A stretch of 64,000 nucleotides of DNA from Polyodon spathula. Lineage: Eukaryota > Chordata > Actinopteri > Acipenseriformes > Polyodontidae. Below, one piece after another: positions 58,989 to 64,000 of the stretch. The translations under genes were made by a program, and so were the position numbers. The stretch lies in NCBI RefSeq assembly GCF_017654505.1, contig NC_054570.1, positions 3,690,044 to 3,754,043 on the forward strand, read 5' to 3'. Positions within the stretch are counted from its first letter, which is position 1, and each line of letters starts with the position of its first letter. The notes beneath the pieces were generated by a model. That model had not been told where the DNA came from and ran no database searches. It was given only the letters and a program-made list of their open reading frames with translations.

Positions 58989-61364
58989 TTACTTGTAGAT
59001 AAAGTCTGCCCTTCTCTCTCTCGGCGTTGCGAAATGGTCAATGACTCCATCGTACCAGCAAGGATTCTTTTCCAGCGCCTTCACGATCCCCTTCTCAATA
59101 GATAAAACCGCCAGGTTTTTAAAGCGTTCTTGTCCCATTGTGTTCCTGGCATAGCTCTTTAGCCTTTCGAGACAGGAGAAGGTTCTGTCCACACCGCATG
59201 ATGTTGTGCCAACTGTTGCTGCTAAACACATGAGCTTGTACAGCTGGTGCATGGCGCGGTCGAGGCCGCTGCGCTTGAAGGACTGCAGCAAATCTGAAAT
59301 GCTGCTGTTGGCACCGTGCAACTCCCTGTCCCAGTAAAAAACTTGCAGCTCTGTTTTCAAACGGTCCATTTCAAAAAATCTTCCGTATCCCTTATTCAGG
59401 CACCCCAGTGCTTCATCTGGGAATGCAGACTTCATTGTGGCAAATTTCTCGGGATTCAGCAGCTCAAGAAATCGCGTCTCCTCCAGGCTTGCGTATCGAT
59501 GATGGATCTGAAGTAGTAAATTGTTCAGAACGGAGTGATACAGCGTGCGGTACTGTTGCTTTACATCTCGGTGCGCCCCCTCCTGTCGGCATCTCTTTCT
59601 CAGGTGTCTGTCAGCTGGGTCTTCTGTCAAGCTGGCTGCTGCTTCATAAATTTTATTAAATGCTTCTTCTGACCTTTTCTCCTCGGCGGAATGAAGCAGG
59701 GTCTCGATTCTGTTTTTGCAGAAGGTGACGTCCATCGCTTTTTGCTGAATGATATCGAACGCTGCACCCGTGTCAGAGAAAACTTGGTTGAACGTGAAAA
59801 GCATGAACACAAAGTCGAAATCTTCGAGCGTGCGAATGAACCCGCTGGCCGCTCCTACGGTGTCATCATCCATTCCCTCAGAGTTGACAACGCGCGAGAA
59901 CGTCTCAAGCAGTTTGGTGTAGTTATTGGCAACAGTCCCCACAACCCTCGAGGTGAAATCCCAGCGAGTCGCAGTAGAGCTGGTTTCTTCCAACAAATCT
60001 ACCCTTTTTGAGGATTTTGAAAAGAACGAAGAAAACCCCCCTAGTGTTGCAAAGAACACCCGAGCCTGTGTAATGAATTTTGCCCCTTGGCTTAATACGA
60101 GGTTGAGATGATGCGCGCAGCAGTGTGTAAAGACAGCGCTGGGAGCCACTTCTCTTACTTTGGCTTGTAGCCGGTTTAATTCAGATGGCATCACCGTAGC
60201 GCCATCGTAAGCCTGTGCGACCAGTTTCTCCTTGAAATCGAACTCGGACATGGCTGTGCTGACAAGCTTGAACACTGACTGTCCATCTCTCACCCCGGTC
60301 AAGTCAAACAAACCCAGGAACCGCTCTTGCAGCGTTCCTATTTCATCCACGTACCGCACGATTATAGAAACCTGGGAACGGCAGCCAATGTCGGTCATTT
60401 CGTCTACCTGCCACGCAAAAAAAGGTGCCGCATTAATTTCCTTTTTGATCTCCTCCAGCACGGACAACGAGATGGAAGAAATCAGATCGTTCTGGATCGG
60501 TTCTGACATTCCAGTGAAGACGGCAGATTGCTCGATGTGAGTGGCGAGCAGTTCGTCGTAGTGCGCAATGACCTCCGTCAGCTCCCCATAGTTCCCCTTG
60601 TTTAACGAGTCTGCTGTGCTGTCCTGCCCTCTGAATGCCAATTCCTGGCGACCTAAATAAGTTGTTGCATCGATCAGGCGTTTCAGAATGGCCCTGTTCC
60701 TTCTCACGGTTTCATTATGCTTTGCGACTTGAATTCGCGCGCCTTCGTCTACCACGTGCTCAACGCGACTTTGTCCCAGCAGTTTCAATCTCACCTCGGC
60801 GCTGACGTGCTCTTTTGATTTGGAGTGTCGTTTCACTGATCGATCCATGTTTTTAAAATCATTATATCCAGATTTTGTCCACGTAACGAAACCATTGAAC
60901 AGTAAACAGGGCCAACAGTACAGGCAGTTTGTAACAGCACTCCCAGTCAGCCAGTCCACTCTCTCATACCACTGGCACCGAAATGACCGACTCCGTCCAG
61001 CATCATCTTGGACAGAGTTTATTTGAGGTCGAGGCCTGCCTTCAGATTTTATGCGAACCTTCTCTGCGTGTTCCAGCGTTCCGAAGGGAGTCTTTAACAA
61101 CCAATCTACAACGTTCTCCAGTTCCTTTGTCCGGGGGAGCTCCAATTCTGTCTGGGGGAACTCCAATTCTGTCTGGGGGATCTCCAGTTCATTGTGCTCA
61201 GCTTTAATCTCAGAGACTGGCTGGCTGCTGTCGCTTTTCGTCTCACAGAGCTCCTGTTTAACGGGGAGGGAAGCCAGTCCAGAGAACTCCACTCTAATGG
61301 GGACAAGTACAAGGTCAGGGAACTCCTCTTTAATCAGGAAAGAATCCATCTTCACACTGTCCAT
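58989..61364 (-). CDS. ZNF-F: zinc-finger-gene N-terminal domain fused to a hAT transposase
   Basis: One uninterrupted 791-codon frame. Residues 1-65 are the N-terminal domain of the ZNF genes (MDSVKMDSFLIKEEFPDL; [I/V]KxE at Lys 12, 36 and 54), followed by ELEIPQT/ELEFPQT/ELELPRT, a seven-residue triplication. From about residue 85 it is a hAT-type transposase of the TTF-zinc-finger/DUF4371 group: Cys/His segment at 130-186 (FRCQWY, CLYCWPC, HSKSKEH), catalytic-type Asp in WQVDEMTD (D321) and AYDGATVM (D387), CxxH in CCAHHLNL (415-422), the conserved Trp in TRWDF (W468), and a C-terminal dimerisation domain (about 690-770, VDRTFSCLERLKSYARNTMG). Where hAT enzymes usually have Glu (SERxFS), there is Asp 726. 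Acceptor CTGCAG (61392-61397) and leader AAACAGAATCCCGTG are those of the ZNF genes. Either a domesticated host gene or a transposon that captured the exon. Confidence 0.85.
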   Translation of the reverse strand: MDSVKMDSFLIKEEFPDLVLVPIRVEFSGLASLPVKQELCETKSDSSQPVSEIKAEHNELEIPQTELEFPQTELELPRTKELENVVDWLLKTPFGTLEHAEKVRIKSEGRPRPQINSVQDDAGRSRSFRCQWYERVDWLTGSAVTNCLYCWPCLLFNGFVTWTKSGYNDFKNMDRSVKRHSKSKEHVSAEVRLKLLGQSRVEHVVDEGARIQVAKHNETVRRNRAILKRLIDATTYLGRQELAFRGQDSTADSLNKGNYGELTEVIAHYDELLATHIEQSAVFTGMSEPIQNDLISSISLSVLEEIKKEINAAPFFAWQVDEMTDIGCRSQVSIIVRYVDEIGTLQERFLGLFDLTGVRDGQSVFKLVSTAMSEFDFKEKLVAQAYDGATVMPSELNRLQAKVREVAPSAVFTHCCAHHLNLVLSQGAKFITQARVFFATLGGFSSFFSKSSKRVDLLEETSSTATRWDFTSRVVGTVANNYTKLLETFSRVVNSEGMDDDTVGAASGFIRTLEDFDFVFMLFTFNQVFSDTGAAFDIIQQKAMDVTFCKNRIETLLHSAEEKRSEEAFNKIYEAAASLTEDPADRHLRKRCRQEGAHRDVKQQYRTLYHSVLNNLLLQIHHRYASLEETRFLELLNPEKFATMKSAFPDEALGCLNKGYGRFFEMDRLKTELQVFYWDRELHGANSSISDLLQSFKRSGLDRAMHQLYKLMCLAATVGTTSCGVDRTFSCLERLKSYARNTMGQERFKNLAVLSIEKGIVKALEKNPCWYDGVIDHFATPRERRADFIYK

Positions 61365-61390
61365 GGCAGCACACGGGATTCTGTTTTGTA

Positions 61391-61500
61391 CCTGCAGAAA
61401 AAAAGAAAAAAAAGTGTTGATGTATTTTTAAATACAGTGCTATTAAGGCTATTCAAAGGACCAATAAAAATCTGGCCTTAATAGCAGGGGTGGCTGGATT
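61391..61500 (-). other. ZNF-F acceptor and paralogous intron end
   Basis: Minus strand: TTTTTTTCTGCAG|GTACAAAACAGAATCCC corresponds to the CCAG|CAGCTACTAAACAGAATCCC junctions of ZNF-A to -E. The preceding intron (ACCCCTGCTATTAAGGCCAG, CTTAATAGCACTGTATTTAA) matches ZNF-A 15175-15292. The first exon and promoter of ZNF-F were not found in the remaining 2.6 kb. Confidence 0.6.
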
Positions 61501-61868
61501 ATCGAAGAGAAGTAGAATTTCTTGTAGGAAGTTTACAATACTATAGGATTTCAACTGCTGAAAAAGTTTCCCTTTCTACCTATTAACTTAAGATTTATTA
61601 GCCTGTCCTAATATTTGTTTCAGTTTTGTAATAGTTACTTTATTATACATTATGTAAAAGTCTGAATATTGGTGAATCTTGAGATTTACTGGAAAATGTC
61701 ATCAATTATCAAGTGAAGCGGTAAGTGTTATACTTCCCTACATTACCAGGAAACCCCAAGTATAACCAAGTGCCTTTACCAGTAAGCTTTGGTAAATATC
61801 TGAAAAGAAATGTATTTCTTTATAATGCTGGACCTTTACCACCCAAGCCAACATTGCTGTGGGTGCCT

Positions 61869-62300
61869 GTGACACAGATCGAATGACGCTTGGTGTTAGA
61901 TCTCCCTCCCGACTTGACAGGGCGCTGTGTATAGGGAACAGAGTACCCTGGACTAAAAGTCATGACTCTCTATTCCCGTGGGTAGGTGGAAGTCGGCCAG
62001 CTAGAAAAGGGGCGGAGCTACGGTACCCGAACTCGATGACCTGGACGGGAAACGGCGTGGCATCCGCGGATTGGAGAAGTGGATGCGCTCGTTAACCAAG
62101 GGGTCACGTGGGAGGGTGTAAAATAGGGGCGTAGCAAAGTGATCTGTTCCTTTGTAAATGGTTAGATACAATCTAAAAGGAGACCCGAGTATTTAAACGT
62201 GTTGTGTTTGTCAGTTGTCTTGCTAAAACTGCCTGTTTGTTTTCTGACCTAAGAAATCAATAATTTCAATAATTTCTCTGTATTTGAATAACTATAATGG
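61869..62300 (+). repeat. LTR-like sequence
   Basis: Begins TGTGACACAGATCGAATGAC, is GC-rich with GTCACGTGGG (E-box) and GTGTAAAATAGGGGCG, then TTGTCAGTTGTCTTGC and a TATTTGAATAACTATAATGG end before CGCAACAGTGGCTGG. Organisation (U3-like, promoter-like, T-rich end, TGGCGC possible primer-binding start) fits a solo or partial LTR, but no second copy or coding region is present. Low confidence. Confidence 0.3.
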
Positions 62301-64000
62301 CGCAACAGTGGCTGGCGGAGCCTTGATTTTGAGGGGTATGTTTTCTCTGCCGTTTCAAAACGGATCAGGATGGCATTTCATATCAATCAGACAGCTAGCC
62401 TGATATAAACATAACGAAAGTATTCATGTTTTTAAAAACTGTTCAAAATGTAATAGCCTAATAATAATAATAATAATAATAATAATAGCTTGTTTTATGT
62501 TTGAGAAGTCTATGTATATGTGTATAAGGTATGTAAAATGTGGTCCTACTTAGGAATGTTTGTTATAACAGTAGAGCATGTTTCTTGCAAAAAAACTAAC
62601 AGTTGCGTCAAAAAAATAAATAACAAACCAAAAACTTCCTTGAAGACATACAGAGAGGACTACAATTTAAATGGAGGGATCTACATCCCATTGCATATTA
62701 ACATCATGCTTTAAAATCAGCCTTCCAATGAAAACAATTAATGTATATCTTCTGAGAAGGCTTTCCAGCACACCCTGCGCACACAGTACAGTAGGGGGGT
62801 TCACTTCACACAACATGCGCTGTCACTGTGGGTTGCTGAGGATTCAAAAGTTCTCTGAAACAGCCTTATCGATCTCCTTTACGAGCTCAGAACAGCCACT
62901 GTCGTGAATGGATAAGAAGGATCTATAAAGATTGCTTGGTAGGAAAATGCTTGTGTAAAGTATTACAATGTGTCTCCTTTCAATTATTAACCCCGAAAGG
63001 GACATTGTGTCAATTAAAAAGGGAGGCCACTATGTCACCCGCACGAGATATTACAGTAAGTCATGATCACCAGATAGCATTCTCCCATTTCAGTTTATAT
63101 ATCATGTGCCTTCATGGGTTCAGTACATCACTGTGCCACACATACATCACATTTATTTTCCAGCATATCAACCACATATTTTTGTGTACTTCATAAACAA
63201 AAACAAAATAAATGGTTATGACAGCTATAAATATTTGGAAAAGTACACAATACAGAAGTGTTTTTTTTTTTTTTTTTTTTTTGTATTCAATATGCGATGT
63301 TAATGTACAGTCCATTCACCCAAGTCTCGTTTATCAGTGTAAACCCTGCAGATCGGTGTTATTCCAGCAACTCTAGGCTTCAAATATGCTGGTAATGTCA
63401 CTAGAGATAAAATAAATGCCGAGTTTGCGTGCAGTTTTTGGACTGTTGCATCAACAATCGTGTTTTGTAAACGAATCTCAATGTCAGGTCCGAAGACAAA
63501 ATGCCATCTTGCTGATGGGCTGTTTAAGAGAATGTATTCTAAAATACTACACACGTGTTTTACTAAAAGAACACGATCTTCATATTTCATATATTCAGAA
63601 GAGATCCCGTCAATGCACGACCATCACAACAAATTGAAACGAGCTAAAAAAAAAAATGGATACACAAAACTGCTGTTAAATGATGTGCCTCCATAAAACG
63701 AGGTACAACAAGCGGGTGGCAAACACAGTGAACTACTGTATATGTATATATACAAAACATTAAAACATTCACATCTCGTTTCTTTATTTTCGATTGATTT
63801 CCAGAAGCGGATTTCAGTTTATTTGTTAAATTCCAATCGATCTTGCTGATGAACGCCATGCCTTCCGTGCGTCGCAAACAACTAAACTCAAATAAACAAA
63901 TAAAGAAAATGAACTTACTTTTTTTTTTATTGATTTTTTTTATTGTAATGTTTAACCGCCCACGCCTGCAGAGCGGTGTGCAAGCCCGTTTAAATAAGCA
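62301..64000. other. Intergenic, nothing recognised
   Basis: AT-rich. Contains (AAT)n at about 62461-62488 and T runs at 63261-63282 and about 63921-63935. A 96-codon minus-strand frame (63590-63300) has no domain I recognise. Confidence 0.35.

Overview
This window is vertebrate genomic DNA. It holds spliced genes with GT-AG introns, C2H2 zinc-finger genes with HTGEKP linkers, Tc1/mariner, hAT, LINE-L2 and tRNA-derived SINE repeats, and many minisatellites. The N-terminal zinc-finger exon (runs of IKEE/IKQE motifs ending in ...ECSLAG before a splice donor), the SINEs with a conserved central domain and the Tc1 elements suggest a ray-finned fish, most likely a non-teleost such as a sturgeon or paddlefish. 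The lineage call is an inference from memory of similar proteins, not from a search.

Layout. 1-1.6 kb: a TMEM217-like four-pass membrane protein gene (807-1415) behind a polypurine tract. 3.7-9.3 kb: a recent ~3.1-kb tandem duplication containing a SINE and a 70-bp AT-rich satellite, with a retroelement-like coding fragment at the junction. 10.5-12.6 kb: another SINE and an 81-bp minisatellite. From 12.6 to 51.3 kb there are five tandem zinc-finger genes on the + strand, called here ZNF-A (15.3-19.7 kb), ZNF-B (25.9-27.5), ZNF-C (34.8-36.1), ZNF-D (42.4-43.6) and ZNF-E (49.4-50.8). Each has an untranslated first exon, an N-terminal exon that ends in phase 1, and a zinc-finger exon. The finger exons of C and E contain no start codon of their own and only make sense as spliced exons. 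At 59.0-61.4 kb on the - strand a sixth family member (ZNF-F) carries the same acceptor, leader and N-terminal domain, but runs directly, in frame, into a hAT transposase instead of being spliced to fingers.

Common design. Four sites (one itself tandemly doubled) carry the same promoter-like block: a GTCATGTGAC E-box followed about 20-30 bp later by CTTCAGTGAC(G). Minisatellites that differ from one another (81-bp, 22-bp, 29-bp and a C-rich 29-bp unit) lie just upstream of most of these blocks. The zinc-finger genes are presumed DNA-binding transcriptional regulators. Their N-terminal domains look like arrays of SUMO-acceptor motifs, five in A and B, reduced to one in C-E by an in-frame internal deletion. 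ZNF-A also carries an extra 1.6-kb intron inside its finger array that is precisely compatible with splicing.

The rest is repeats and intergenic DNA: a Tc1 element with both ends present and a truncated second copy, L2 LINE remnants, a CR1/L2-like LINE 3' end, hAT-like and other MITEs, a dimeric SINE, an LTR-like sequence and paralogous flanks of the zinc-finger genes. Everything is called by reading the sequence; no database search or expression evidence was available.
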